From Harryflintia acetispora (GTDB lineage Bacteria > Bacillota > Clostridia > Oscillospirales > Ruminococcaceae), in the NCBI GenBank assembly GCA_004340125.1, contig SLUK01000002.1, forward strand, positions 62,001-126,000: 64,000 nt of DNA, read 5' to 3'. The notes beneath the pieces are model-generated. The model was not told the origin of the DNA. It worked only from the letters and a program-made list of their open reading frames with translations, and did no database searches. Below, piece after piece: positions 7,500 through 17,505 of the stretch. Made by a program: the position numbers and the translations under genes. Within the stretch, counting starts at the first letter, position 1, and each line of letters opens with the position of its first letter.

Positions 7500-10400
7500 A
7501 TGAGAGATCAAATGACGCTCGAAGGAACGGTGCGCGCCCTCTGCCGGGCCTGGTTCGAGGAGCGCGACGTCGCGGGGACGATGGCTTTTTTGTCGGACGA
7601 CGTGCATTTCGTCGGCACCGGCGAAAACGAGTTTGCCGTAGGGACGAAGCAGATGGAGCAGTACCTGCGGCAGGACATCGCGGAGATACCCGAGCCGTTT
7701 GCCTGCGAGCTGGGCCTGATCCAGGAGCAGGAGCTGGCGGAAAGCCTGTACAGCATGTCCTGGCAAATGACGCTTAAAAACCCGCTCTATTCCTGGCATC
7801 TGCGCTGTTTCATGACCCTTTTGGAGGACGGGCGGGGCAGGTGGCAGATCAAAAGCCTGCACTTCGCCGAGCCGAGCGGCAGCCAGCAGGGGGACGAGCA
7901 TTATCCAAAGGCGCTGGTGATGGAGAATATCGCCCGCCAACGCCAGGAGCTGATCAACGATTCCCTGCTCGGCGGGATGATGGGCGGCTACATCGAGGAG
8001 GGCTTCCCCTTCTATTTTATCAACCAGCAGATGCTGCGCTACCTTGGGTACGAGAGTGAGGAGCAGTTCGTTTCTGATATCGGCGGCATGATCTCCAACT
8101 GCATGCACCCGCAGGACCGGGAGATGGTAGACGGGAGCGTGGCCGGCCAGCTGGAGGAGAAGGGCGAATACGTCGTGGAGTACCGGATGAAAAAGCGGGA
8201 CGGCTCCTACATCTGGGTCCATGACCTCGGGCGCAGGCTGACGGCGGAGGACGGGAGGCCGGCCATCGCCTCGGTCTGCGTGGACATCACGCCCCAGCGG
8301 GAGGCGCAGGAGGAGGTCCTGCATCTCTATAACAATATCCCCGGCGCGGTCTTCCGCTGCCGGTACGACGAGCACCTTTCCGTCATCAGCGCCAACGATG
8401 GCCTGTTCGAGTTTTTGGGCTACACCCGGGAGGAGTTCGCGGTCATGGGCAACCGGATGTCCGCCGTGATCTTTTCCGAGGACCTGCCCTGGCTTTTCCG
8501 GCGGCTGGCCGAGCAGCTCAGGGATGGGAACAACATACATACGGAGCACCGCCTGATCTGCCAAGGCGGCAGGGTCAAGTGGGGCTCGGTCAAGGCGCAG
8601 CTGCTCACCGAGCAGTCGGGCGAGCGGTATTTTTACTGCGTGTGCGTGGACGCCACCGAGGAGAAGAAGCTGCAGGAACGCATGCGGGAGCTCTACGACC
8701 AGGAGCTGGCCTATTTCACCGAGCATGCGGCGGCCGAGGGCAGCGTGCAGGGGCGGGTCAACGTCACCCAAAACAGGGTGGAGAGCCATCTTTCAAACGC
8801 CAGCCTGCCCGTCGGGCAGACGAAGGGGACCTATGACCAGGCCATCGAGAATATGGCTTCCTCCGCGCTGGACCCGGCCTGCGGGGAGGGAATCCGCCGA
8901 ACCCTCGCGCGGGAGAAGGTGCTTTCCGACTTCGACGTCGGGAAGGTGGACTACCGGTTCGAGTTTTTGCGCAGGTCGGGGGACGATCAGCTCTTCTGGA
9001 GCAACACCGGGCTGCGCTCCTGCCGGGACCCGGAGAGCGGGGACGTCGTGGCCTTTTTCTACACCATGGACGTCACCGAGCAGAAGCTGCAGGAGGAGCT
9101 GCTCAAACGGATCGCGGCGCACGACTACGACAGCGTGACGGAGGTCGACATCCTGCGCGACGCGTACCGGATGCTCTTCTTCAACGGCAGCCGCAACCGC
9201 ATCCCGTATACGGGCGAATTTCAAAAGGAGATCCGTGCGCTCGCCGGACGGTTCATGGATGAGTCGGCCAGGGAGGTCTACCTCAAAAACCTGGATTACG
9301 GCTACGTCAGGGAGCAGCTGGAGCAGCGGGAGTCCTATTCCTTCGTGGCGGAGATGAAAAATGAGGCGGGCGACGCGCAGGTCAAGCGCTTCCAGGTCTT
9401 TTACATCAGCCGGGAGCTCGGGCGCGTCTGCCTGACGCGCACCGACGTGACCGACGTGGTCCGCCAGGAGCAGCGCCAGAAGGAGGAGCTCGCCACCGCG
9501 CTGATCGCGGCCAAGCAGGCCAACGCCGCAAAGAGCGACTTCCTCTCCCGCATGAGCCATGAGATCCGCACCCCGATGAACGCCATCATCGGGATGAGCA
9601 CCATTGCCGCGCAGGCCATCGGGGACGACGAGCAGGTGGCGGACTGCATCTCCAAAATCGGGATTTCTTCGCGCTTTTTGCTCTCGCTGATCAATGACAT
9701 CTTGGATATGAGCCGGATCGAGAGCGGGAAGATGCTGCTTAAAAACGAGAAGATCCCGACCGAGGAATTCCTGAATGGGCTCAATTCCATCTGCCATGCC
9801 CAGGCGAGCGCCAAGGAATTGGATTACGAGTGCGTGGTGGACCCGCTGCTCGACGACTACTATATCGGCGACGCCATGAAGCTGCAGCAGGTGCTGATCA
9901 ACGTTTTAAGCAACGCCATCAAATTCACCGGCGAGGGGGGAAAGGTGACCTTCTCGGTCTCCCAGCACCGGCGGGGGAAGGGCAGCGCCACGCTGCGCTT
10001 CGTGGTCAACGACACGGGGATCGGCATGGACGAGGAGTTCCTGCCCCATATCTTCGAGGCCTTCTCCCAGGAGTCGGCCGGGACCACCGCCCTGTTCGGC
10101 GGCACCGGGCTGGGGCTGGCGATCGCGAAAAACATCGTGGACATGATGGGCGGCAGGATCGACGTGCGCTCGATCAAGGGGATCGGCACCGAATTCACCG
10201 TGGATGTGAAGCTGGGCCTCAGCGGGGAGGAGAAGCCGCACCATCAAAAGAAGCACAGCTACAACTTCTCCCACCTCAAAACCCTGGTGGTCGACGACGA
10301 CGTGGCCGTCTGTGAGAGCGCCGTCGTCACCCTGCTCGAGATGGGGGTCAAGGCCGAATGGGTGGACAGCGGGCACAAGGCCGTCGAGCAAGTACGCAGG

Positions 10401-11114
10401 CTTTGGGCCGGTGAGAAATATTACGATATGATCCTGATCGACTGGAAGATGCCCGATATGGACGGGATCGAGACTGCGAGGCGTATACGGGCCATCGTGG
10501 GAGAACAGGTCACCATCATCATCATGACCGCCTACGACTGGATTTCCATCGAGCACGAGGCCAAGCTCGCGGGGGTAAACCTGTTGATGAGCAAGCCGAT
10601 GTTCAAGTCCTCCCTGGTCTCCGCCTTCTCAAAGGCCCTGGGCGAAAAGGAGGAGGCGGCAAGGCCCGAGGAGCACGCGGGCTACGACTTCACCGGCAAA
10701 CGGGTGCTGCTGGCCGAGGACAACCTGCTCAACACCGAGGTAGCGGTGCTGCTGCTCGAGAGCAAGGGCTTCAAGGTGGAGGCGGCGGAAAACGGGCTGC
10801 GGGCAATGGAGCTGTTCAGCAAGTCCGCGCGGGGGTATTACGACGCGATCCTCATGGACATCCGCATGCCCCTGATGGACGGCCTGACCGCCGCTTCCAA
10901 CATCCGCCACCTGAGCAATGCCGACGCCAAGACGATCCCCATCATCGCGATGACGGCCAACGCCTTTGACGATGACATCGACAAGAGCAAGGCGGCCGGG
11001 ATGAACGCGCACCTGGCAAAGCCGATCGACCCGGGACGGCTCTATCAGACGCTGTATGACTTCATTTGCAAAAGAGAGGAAGAGGAAAATGAGCAGTTTC
11101 AGGGAGTGCTTTGA
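7500..11114 (+). CDS. Multi-sensor hybrid histidine kinase with SnoaL-like N-terminus
   Basis: 1204 residues, no clear membrane segment. Order: a SnoaL/NTF2-like domain (about 5-125), two PAS domains (about 150-265 and 275-390), two further PAS-like regions (about 400-650), HisKA with H687 in MSHEIRTP, an ATPase domain (NAIKFTGEGG, DTGIGM, GTGLGL), then two receivers with D981 and D1120. There is no Hpt domain; the next gene supplies one. The ATG at 7500 has AAGGA 8 nt upstream; a GTG at 7482 inside the previous gene is less likely. It probably senses a cytoplasmic cue and feeds a phosphorelay with its neighbours. Confidence 0.88.
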   Translation: MRDQMTLEGTVRALCRAWFEERDVAGTMAFLSDDVHFVGTGENEFAVGTKQMEQYLRQDIAEIPEPFACELGLIQEQELAESLYSMSWQMTLKNPLYSWHLRCFMTLLEDGRGRWQIKSLHFAEPSGSQQGDEHYPKALVMENIARQRQELINDSLLGGMMGGYIEEGFPFYFINQQMLRYLGYESEEQFVSDIGGMISNCMHPQDREMVDGSVAGQLEEKGEYVVEYRMKKRDGSYIWVHDLGRRLTAEDGRPAIASVCVDITPQREAQEEVLHLYNNIPGAVFRCRYDEHLSVISANDGLFEFLGYTREEFAVMGNRMSAVIFSEDLPWLFRRLAEQLRDGNNIHTEHRLICQGGRVKWGSVKAQLLTEQSGERYFYCVCVDATEEKKLQERMRELYDQELAYFTEHAAAEGSVQGRVNVTQNRVESHLSNASLPVGQTKGTYDQAIENMASSALDPACGEGIRRTLAREKVLSDFDVGKVDYRFEFLRRSGDDQLFWSNTGLRSCRDPESGDVVAFFYTMDVTEQKLQEELLKRIAAHDYDSVTEVDILRDAYRMLFFNGSRNRIPYTGEFQKEIRALAGRFMDESAREVYLKNLDYGYVREQLEQRESYSFVAEMKNEAGDAQVKRFQVFYISRELGRVCLTRTDVTDVVRQEQRQKEELATALIAAKQANAAKSDFLSRMSHEIRTPMNAIIGMSTIAAQAIGDDEQVADCISKIGISSRFLLSLINDILDMSRIESGKMLLKNEKIPTEEFLNGLNSICHAQASAKELDYECVVDPLLDDYYIGDAMKLQQVLINVLSNAIKFTGEGGKVTFSVSQHRRGKGSATLRFVVNDTGIGMDEEFLPHIFEAFSQESAGTTALFGGTGLGLAIAKNIVDMMGGRIDVRSIKGIGTEFTVDVKLGLSGEEKPHHQKKHSYNFSHLKTLVVDDDVAVCESAVVTLLEMGVKAEWVDSGHKAVEQVRRLWAGEKYYDMILIDWKMPDMDGIETARRIRAIVGEQVTIIIMTAYDWISIEHEAKLAGVNLLMSKPMFKSSLVSAFSKALGEKEEAARPEEHAGYDFTGKRVLLAEDNLLNTEVAVLLLESKGFKVEAAENGLRAMELFSKSARGYYDAILMDIRMPLMDGLTAASNIRHLSNADAKTIPIIAMTANAFDDDIDKSKAAGMNAHLAKPIDPGRLYQTLYDFICKREEEENEQFQGVL

Positions 11115-11448
11115 GGCGTACGGCGCAAACTATGACGTTACCATGGAACGGTTTATGGGCAATGAGGCGCTTTATCTGCGGCTTTTTGGCATGCTGTTCG
11201 CGGACGACAATCTGCAGAGGCTTGGCGACGCGCTCGCGGCGGGGGATATTACCGGCGCCTTCGAGGCGGCTCACACGCTCAAGGGCGTGACGGGGAACCT
11301 GGGGCTGGAGCCGCTCTATAGGGCCGTCTGCGAAATCGTCGAGCCGCTGCGCTCCCGGGAGGAGCGCGACTACAAGTCTATGCATGAAGAGATCCTCGCG
11401 CAGTTTCAAAGGGCGCGGGAGCTGCTGGACAATTTGAAGGAAGGGTGA
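11089..11448 (+). CDS. Hpt phosphotransfer protein
   Basis: A 119-residue helical protein. The Hpt signature AAHTLKGVTGNLGL gives the phosphorylated H62. It consists of the four-helix bundle alone. The ATG at 11089 follows AGAGGAAGAGGA and lies inside the end of the kinase gene, so expression is coupled. It is the expected shuttle between the receivers of the two flanking hybrid kinases, neither of which has its own Hpt domain, and the GGDEF/EAL protein. The partners are inferred from position. Confidence 0.88.
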   Translation: MSSFRECFEAYGANYDVTMERFMGNEALYLRLFGMLFADDNLQRLGDALAAGDITGAFEAAHTLKGVTGNLGLEPLYRAVCEIVEPLRSREERDYKSMHEEILAQFQRARELLDNLKEG

Positions 11449-11453
11449 GGAGC

Positions 11454-14400
11454 ATGGAGCAAACGGGCCGTCCTTCCACCGAACAGATGGCACAGGTTCT
11501 GGACAACGCGCCGGTGGCCATCCTGGTCAGCGCCCTGGAGAGCCGGGAACTGCTCTACTGTAACCGCCTGGCAAAGGAATCCCTGCAGCTCGATGGGGAC
11601 GGCGGGAAGCTCACCTGCTACAGGGCGGCGGGCTTTCAGGAGCCATGCCCCTTTTGCCATGCCGGGCAGATGAGCAGCTGCGAGCTGCTCGAGCGCATCT
11701 ATCACCACCCGCTCAACGGGCGGGCCTACCAGCTCAGCGGCAAGCTCATCGACTGGGCCGGGCAGCCGGCGCACATCGAATATATCCTGGACGTCACCGA
11801 CCGGCAGCGGGAGGAGGAGCGTTCCAGCGCCCTGCGCGAGGAGCTGCTGCGCACCTTCAGCAGCGTCCCGTGCGGCCTTTGCGTCTATCTGGCCGACGGC
11901 AAAAAGATTTCGCCGGTCTTCCATAACCCGGCTTTTTACGAGATCATGGGCTATTCCGAGGAGCACGTCAGCCAGGTGGAGCGGGAGACGAGCTATCTGG
12001 GGGTGCACGAGCAGGACCTCGGGCTCCTCAAGGAAAAGGTGAAGCGGGCGCTGGAGTGCGGCGGCGTCATGCAGCATACCTACCGGCTGTGGAACGACAG
12101 GGCGGGGGAGTACCGCTGGATCCGCCTGGACGGGTCGGTCAAGTCCCAGCCGCAGGGAGGCAAGCTCCTCTACTGCGTCTATACCGATGTCAGCGAACAA
12201 AAGCGCCTGGAGCAGGAGCTCGGCGCCACCAGCGAAAAGATGCAGGAGATCATCAATACGATCCCGGGCGGGATCGCCATCTATAAGGTGAGCGACATCT
12301 TTGAGACGGCCTATTTTTCCGACGGCGTGCCCGAGCTGACCGGATACTCGGTGGAGGAGTACCGGGAGCTGATCCGGCGGGACGCGGCCGAGATGATCTA
12401 TTGGGAGGATGTCCCCGCCGTCCTTGAAAGGGCCGGGGAGATCATCAGGACCCATCAGGGCGCCAGGCTCGAGTTCCGCAAGCAGCACCGCAACGGGCAG
12501 CTCGTATGGGTGCGCGTCCAGGCCAAGTGGATCGGCGAGGAGGACGGCTGCCCGCTGCTCTACTGCGTGTTCCACAACATCACCGACCTCAAAAACGCGC
12601 AGCTGGAGATGGACCATCTGCTGGGCTCCATCCCCGGCGGGATCGCCAGCTACCGGGTCGAAGGCTCCCGCTTTGTCCCGACCTATTATTCGGACGGGGT
12701 GATGGCGCTCTCAGGTCATACGCGGGAAGAATTTGGCGGGCTGGTGGGGGATGACGCGCTCAACACCGTCTACGAGGCGGATCAAAAAAGGGTGCGCGCG
12801 GCGGCGAAGGCCGCTCTGGAGAGCGGCGGCGTGCTGGACATCTCCTACCGCATGCGCCACAAGGACGGAAGCCTGATCTGGATCCACCTCAACGGCCGGC
12901 GCATGGGCCCGCTGTCCGAGAATCCCCGCTTTTACGCGGTGTTCACCAGCATGTCCTCCGCGGAATCGCGGCTGTTTAAGAGTATAGCCAACGAGACGGC
13001 GGACGGGATCTACGTCATCGACAAGGAAAACTACGACCTGCTTTATTCCAACGAGTCGAAGCGCCTCTTCGGCAGGGAGGAAACCCAGGTCGGGAAAAAG
13101 TGCTACGCGGCGCTGCACGGCAAAACGGCGCCCTGTGAGTTCTGTACCCTCAAAAGCCACGCCCCGGACGGGAAAGAGCACGAGATGGCGCTCGGGGTCG
13201 AGGGGCGGTATTTCAGCACCCGCTTTCGCGAGATCGACTGGAACGGGATACCGGCCTACGTCAAGTACGTCCAGGACGTCACCGAGGATGTACAGGCGCA
13301 AAAGGAGCGGGAGCGCCTGGAGCAGTATTTCCAGACGGTGGTCAAGCATCTCGCGGGCGGGATCGCCGTAATACGCTATGAGCGCGACGGCCGCCCGGTG
13401 CCGGAATTCCTGTCCGACGGCTTTGCCGCGCTGACCGGCATGACGCTGCCAGAAGCCTGGGACCTCTACCGGCAGGACGCCATGGCCGGGGTGCACCCGG
13501 ACGATCGGGAGAGTGTGAACGGGCAGATGGCCGCCTATATCGCCGGCGGCGAGAGCCGCTGCGAGATCATTTACCGGCTCAAGAAGGGCGACGGCAGCTA
13601 TGTCTGGGTGAAAAACACCCTTTCGATCATTCAGAGCGAGGGCGGGGAGAGCCGGGTCTACGCGGTCTACCACGACATGACCCGCGAGCTCGAGGAGAAA
13701 GAGCAGCTGCGGCAGCAGTACAACGACCTGATCCTCCAGCACTACCGCATGCCGGGGCCCAACGCCCTGGTGGTCGGCCACTGCAACATCACCCGAAACC
13801 AGATTTTGGAGATCATCGACCACACCCATTCCGGCCTGCTCCGCACCTTCGGCACGGTGCGCGAGGAGTTCTTTACCGGCCTTTCGGATTTGCTGCCCGA
13901 TCCCGGCGAGCGGCGGGAATTTTTAGAGACTTATCTCAACGCCCCCTCCCTGGAGGCCTATCAAAGGGGGGATACCGAGCTGATCCGGGACTGCTTCATC
14001 CAGCTGCCCTACGAAAAGCTGGGGCGCTATGCGCGCTTTAAGGTCAACCTGGTGGAGACCCCCGACACCGGCGACGTGACCGGGATATTGACGGTGACCG
14101 ACATCACCGAGCAGACCATCTCGGACCGGATCCTCCATCAGCTTTCTGTCGCCAGCTACGACCTGGTGGCGGATGTCGACCTGCGAAGGGACTGCTACAC
14201 CATCCTCACCGGGGACACCACCCGCGGGGACGTCCCCGTGCGGCAGGGCTGCCACTCCGAGCACATCGAATATATGCTGCAGCACCAGGTGCTGCCCAAG
14301 GACAAGCAGCATGTGCAGGAAATGCTCGACCCGCAGTATGTGATCGGGCGGCTCGGCAGCCGGGGGTCCTATTCCTTCGCCTATTCCATCCAGGAGAAGG

Positions 14401-16088
14401 GGGACATCCTGACCAAGAACCTGACGGTTTCGGCCACCGACCTGCGTCTGGGGCGCATCTGCCTGGCCAGGACCGACATCACCGATTCGGTGCGCGAGCA
14501 GCAGGGGCTGCTCAACGTTATCGCCTATACCTTCGAGCTGCTGGGGTTCATCAACCTGGACCAGGGGCGCATGACCATGTACACCCGCCAGACGGTGCTG
14601 GAAAACCTGCCGCCCTTCGAGGTGGAGGATTATGGCAGCTCTCTGGAGCGGATCGTGGGCTACTACACCGGCGGCGAGGGAAGGGAAGAGATCGGGGAGC
14701 AGTTCCAGCTCAAAACCATGATCCGGCGGCTTGAGGAGAAGCCTTCGGGCTACGACGTCGCCTTCCCCTACCACGGGGAGGAGGGGCTGCGGTATAAGCA
14801 GGTAAATGTGCTGTGGGGGGACCGGGACCACAAGACGGTCTGCATGGTGCGCGCGGACGTGACGGATATGCTGGCCGCCGAGCGCCGCAGCAAACAGGCC
14901 CTTCAGAAGGCGCTGGCCCTCGCCGAGGAAGCGAACCGCGCCAAGAGCGATTTTCTCTCCTCGATGAGCCACGACATCCGCACGCCGATGAACGCGATCA
15001 TGGGCATGACCTCCCTGGCCATCGCCCACATCGGGGAGCAGGGGCGGGTGGAGGATTGCCTGCGCAAGATTTCTTATTCCTCGCGGCACCTGCTCAGCCT
15101 GATCAACGACATCCTGGATATGAACAAGATCGAGCGCTCCAAGATCACTTTAAACCATATGCATGTTTCCCTGCCCGAGCTGGCGGAGCAGCTTTGCGCC
15201 ATGCTCTCGTCGCAGGCGCTGTCCGCCGGGCTGCGCTTTGGGGTGAGCATCCCCGAGCTGCGCCACCCGTATTTTTACGGGGACCCGCTGCGGATCAACC
15301 AGATCCTGATCAATATCATAGGCAACGCGGTCAAATTTACCCCGGAGGGCGGGGAGGTGTATTTCGCGGTGGAGGAGCTCCCGCCCGAGCGGGGGGAGGG
15401 GAACGTGCGCTACCGCTTCACCGTGCGCGACACCGGGATCGGCATGTCCGAGGAGTTCTTGGAGCACATTTTCGAGCCCTTTACCCGCAATGGCAACACC
15501 CAGCGCGTCGAGGGCACCGGGCTGGGGCTGAGCATCACCAAGGGCCTCGTCGACCTGATGGGCGGCCGGATCTCGGTGGAGAGCGAGCTGCACAAGGGCA
15601 CCACCTTCTTTGTGGAGCTGGAGTGCGAGGCGGCCGCCCAGGCGCCGTGCGCCGCGCCCCAAATCGAGATGGGAGCCGAAAACATGAGGCGGGAGCGGGC
15701 GCTCGACGGGCGCCGTTTCCTGGTCGCCGAGGACAACGCCATCAATTCCGAAATCCTCTGCGAGCTGCTGCAGATGTATGGGGGACAATGCGTTGTGAAA
15801 ACCGACGGCATGCAGGCGGTGCGCGCCTTTGCCGAGGCCGGATCGGGGACCTACGACGCGGTGCTCATGGACATCCAGATGCCCGTGATGAACGGCTACG
15901 AGGCCACGCGCGCCATCCGCGCGCTGGAGCGCCCCGACGCCAAAACCATCCCGATCATCGCCATGACCGCCAACGCCTTTACCGAGGACATCCAGGCGGC
16001 GCTGGAGGCCGGGATGAACGAGCATGTGGCAAAGCCGATCGATCTAAAAGTACTTTGGGAGACCCTGAACCGGTTGCTCGGCAAATAA
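11454..16088 (+). CDS. Giant multi-PAS hybrid histidine kinase
   Basis: 1544 residues with about nine tandem PAS or PAS-like domains (residues about 10-1125), HisKA with H1173 in MSHDIRTP, an ATPase domain (NAVKFTPEGG, DTGIGM, GTGLGL) and one receiver with D1473. PAS 1 and PAS 5 carry a Cys pair, PCPFC and PCEFC, that could bind a metal or respond to redox state. No transmembrane segment seen. The ATG at 11454 follows GAGGAGC; a GTG 9 nt upstream is inside the Hpt gene. Last gene of the operon, followed by a terminator. Confidence 0.87.
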   Translation: MEQTGRPSTEQMAQVLDNAPVAILVSALESRELLYCNRLAKESLQLDGDGGKLTCYRAAGFQEPCPFCHAGQMSSCELLERIYHHPLNGRAYQLSGKLIDWAGQPAHIEYILDVTDRQREEERSSALREELLRTFSSVPCGLCVYLADGKKISPVFHNPAFYEIMGYSEEHVSQVERETSYLGVHEQDLGLLKEKVKRALECGGVMQHTYRLWNDRAGEYRWIRLDGSVKSQPQGGKLLYCVYTDVSEQKRLEQELGATSEKMQEIINTIPGGIAIYKVSDIFETAYFSDGVPELTGYSVEEYRELIRRDAAEMIYWEDVPAVLERAGEIIRTHQGARLEFRKQHRNGQLVWVRVQAKWIGEEDGCPLLYCVFHNITDLKNAQLEMDHLLGSIPGGIASYRVEGSRFVPTYYSDGVMALSGHTREEFGGLVGDDALNTVYEADQKRVRAAAKAALESGGVLDISYRMRHKDGSLIWIHLNGRRMGPLSENPRFYAVFTSMSSAESRLFKSIANETADGIYVIDKENYDLLYSNESKRLFGREETQVGKKCYAALHGKTAPCEFCTLKSHAPDGKEHEMALGVEGRYFSTRFREIDWNGIPAYVKYVQDVTEDVQAQKERERLEQYFQTVVKHLAGGIAVIRYERDGRPVPEFLSDGFAALTGMTLPEAWDLYRQDAMAGVHPDDRESVNGQMAAYIAGGESRCEIIYRLKKGDGSYVWVKNTLSIIQSEGGESRVYAVYHDMTRELEEKEQLRQQYNDLILQHYRMPGPNALVVGHCNITRNQILEIIDHTHSGLLRTFGTVREEFFTGLSDLLPDPGERREFLETYLNAPSLEAYQRGDTELIRDCFIQLPYEKLGRYARFKVNLVETPDTGDVTGILTVTDITEQTISDRILHQLSVASYDLVADVDLRRDCYTILTGDTTRGDVPVRQGCHSEHIEYMLQHQVLPKDKQHVQEMLDPQYVIGRLGSRGSYSFAYSIQEKGDILTKNLTVSATDLRLGRICLARTDITDSVREQQGLLNVIAYTFELLGFINLDQGRMTMYTRQTVLENLPPFEVEDYGSSLERIVGYYTGGEGREEIGEQFQLKTMIRRLEEKPSGYDVAFPYHGEEGLRYKQVNVLWGDRDHKTVCMVRADVTDMLAAERRSKQALQKALALAEEANRAKSDFLSSMSHDIRTPMNAIMGMTSLAIAHIGEQGRVEDCLRKISYSSRHLLSLINDILDMNKIERSKITLNHMHVSLPELAEQLCAMLSSQALSAGLRFGVSIPELRHPYFYGDPLRINQILINIIGNAVKFTPEGGEVYFAVEELPPERGEGNVRYRFTVRDTGIGMSEEFLEHIFEPFTRNGNTQRVEGTGLGLSITKGLVDLMGGRISVESELHKGTTFFVELECEAAAQAPCAAPQIEMGAENMRRERALDGRRFLVAEDNAINSEILCELLQMYGGQCVVKTDGMQAVRAFAEAGSGTYDAVLMDIQMPVMNGYEATRAIRALERPDAKTIPIIAMTANAFTEDIQAALEAGMNEHVAKPIDLKVLWETLNRLLGK

Positions 16089-16089
16089 G

Positions 16090-16129
16090 AAGCGGCCCCG
16101 TGAGCCAAAGGCTCACAGGGCCGCTTTTA
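16090..16129 (+). terminator. Rho-independent terminator of the signalling operon
   Basis: AGCGGCCC-CGTGAGCC pairs with GGCTCAC-AGGGCCGCT around an AAA loop with one mismatch, followed by TTTTAT. It starts directly after the kinase stop codon. Confidence 0.85.
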
Positions 16130-16300
16130 TAGATCGTCCGCGTCCTGGACCGGTACCTCGTTGGGATTTGCCGGCTGGCCGGTGTAGCTGCCGAGCGGGT
16201 CGGTGCGCTCGTCGCTGAGGTTCGTCAGCCGCAGCGCCTGCCGGGTGGGCTGCGCATGGGCGCCGGCGTTTTTCTTGTTTTGCTTGTCCGCTTGTTTCAA
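16127..16300 (-). CDS. Small conserved hydrophilic protein, unknown
   Basis: A 57-residue protein ending in DPLGSYTG, then PVQDADDL. This short polar C-terminal pattern is familiar from unannotated Clostridia proteins, but no function is known to me. The TTG at 16300 is chosen because GGAAAGGAAG lies just upstream; a longer frame reaching 16393 has no better start. Its stop codon lies within the terminator hairpin of the opposite strand. Confidence 0.6.
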   Translation of the reverse strand: MKQADKQNKKNAGAHAQPTRQALRLTNLSDERTDPLGSYTGQPANPNEVPVQDADDL

Positions 16301-16389
16301 TCTCGATCTTCCTTTCCCATTGATTGCAGTCTTAGTTTTCTCCGAAACCGCAGGAAGATACGGGATTTTTGGTTTTCTCTTTGGCAGCG

Positions 16390-17505
16390 TCACAGCTCCT
16401 GCGCGCTTTCGATAATCCGCAGCCCGAGCCGCCCGGCCTCCTCGAAGAGCTCCCGGTTTTTTTGGTTCATTTCGCCGTAGCTCTTCAGGCAGCAGAGCAC
16501 CGTGCCGCAGGCTTTCATCCGCTGCAGCGCCCGGGCGTAGGCCGCCTTGCCGATCCGCTCGAAGGCGGGGGCATAGACCACCTCGTTTGCCAGGTCGCGG
16601 GCCAGCTGGTAATCGACGTCGTTTTCGTGCAGGATCCCGGTGGCAAAGGGGATGCCGCTTTTGTGCAGCGCCCGGTAGGCGGGAATCCCCGTGCCGCCCC
16701 CCGCGATCACGAACACCGCCGCCTCGCCGGGGGAGCGCTCCATCTCGAAGCTGCCGAAGAGGGGATTGTAGCTGCCGTTGCTGAGATCATACAGCTTGCA
16801 GATGAGCTCCCGGCAAAAAATCTCCTCCGGCGGGCCGATCTGAACGACGTATTCGCCCCTCAGGCACATCACCAGGTCGGAGATCCGCTGCGCCAAGTCG
16901 AGCTCGTGCAGAGACATGATGACGGTGATGCCCCGCTCCCTGCTCATCAGCCGCAGAATCCCCAGCAGCTCGAGCTTGTAGCGCACGTCGAGATAGGAGG
17001 TCGGCTCGTCGAGCACAATGATCTGGGGCTGCTGGCAGATCGCCCGCGCCAGCAGCACCCGCTGGCGCTGCCCGTCGCTGATCTCGGTGAAATCGCGCTC
17101 GCGCAGCTCCCAAATCCCTACCAGCTCCATTGCGCCCTGCACCTGCTCACGGTCCTGCGCGGAGAGGATGCCGAGCATCCCGGTATAGGGGTAGCGCCCG
17201 GTGGCGACGACGTCCCCGCAGGTCATCAGCTCGGTCTTGAGCCTTTCGGTCAGCACGACGGCCACCTGCTTTGCGAGGGCGAGGCTGCTCATGCCGTCGA
17301 TCGTGTCCTCGCCGATGTAGACCGTGCCGCAGATGGTTTTCAGATATTTCGCAATGCTTTTGAGCACCGTCGATTTGCCCGAGCCGTTCGGCCCGATCAG
17401 GGTCAGGATCTGCCCCTTTTGCAGCTGTATCCCGATGTCGCGGATCAGGGGCACGCCGCCGTAGCCGACGGTGAGACCCTTGGTTTTAAAAAAGTAGTCC
17501 GCCAT
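16390..17505 (-). CDS. BtuD/FecE-type ABC transporter ATPase with C-terminal extension
   Basis: 371 residues. The ATPase domain (about 1-255) has Walker A GPNGSGKS, an ABC signature SDGQRQR and Walker B IIVLDEPTSYLD. It energises the permease encoded just upstream, whose stop codon overlaps this ATG by one base. Residues about 260-371 form an extra domain (VFVIAGGGTGIPAYRAL and on) that the typical 250-residue FecE/BtuD protein lacks; its role is unknown. With the cobalamin riboswitch upstream, the substrate is probably a corrinoid, although iron complexes use the same family. Confidence 0.87.
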   Translation of the reverse strand: MADYFFKTKGLTVGYGGVPLIRDIGIQLQKGQILTLIGPNGSGKSTVLKSIAKYLKTICGTVYIGEDTIDGMSSLALAKQVAVVLTERLKTELMTCGDVVATGRYPYTGMLGILSAQDREQVQGAMELVGIWELRERDFTEISDGQRQRVLLARAICQQPQIIVLDEPTSYLDVRYKLELLGILRLMSRERGITVIMSLHELDLAQRISDLVMCLRGEYVVQIGPPEEIFCRELICKLYDLSNGSYNPLFGSFEMERSPGEAAVFVIAGGGTGIPAYRALHKSGIPFATGILHENDVDYQLARDLANEVVYAPAFERIGKAAYARALQRMKACGTVLCCLKSYGEMNQKNRELFEEAGRLGLRIIESAQEL

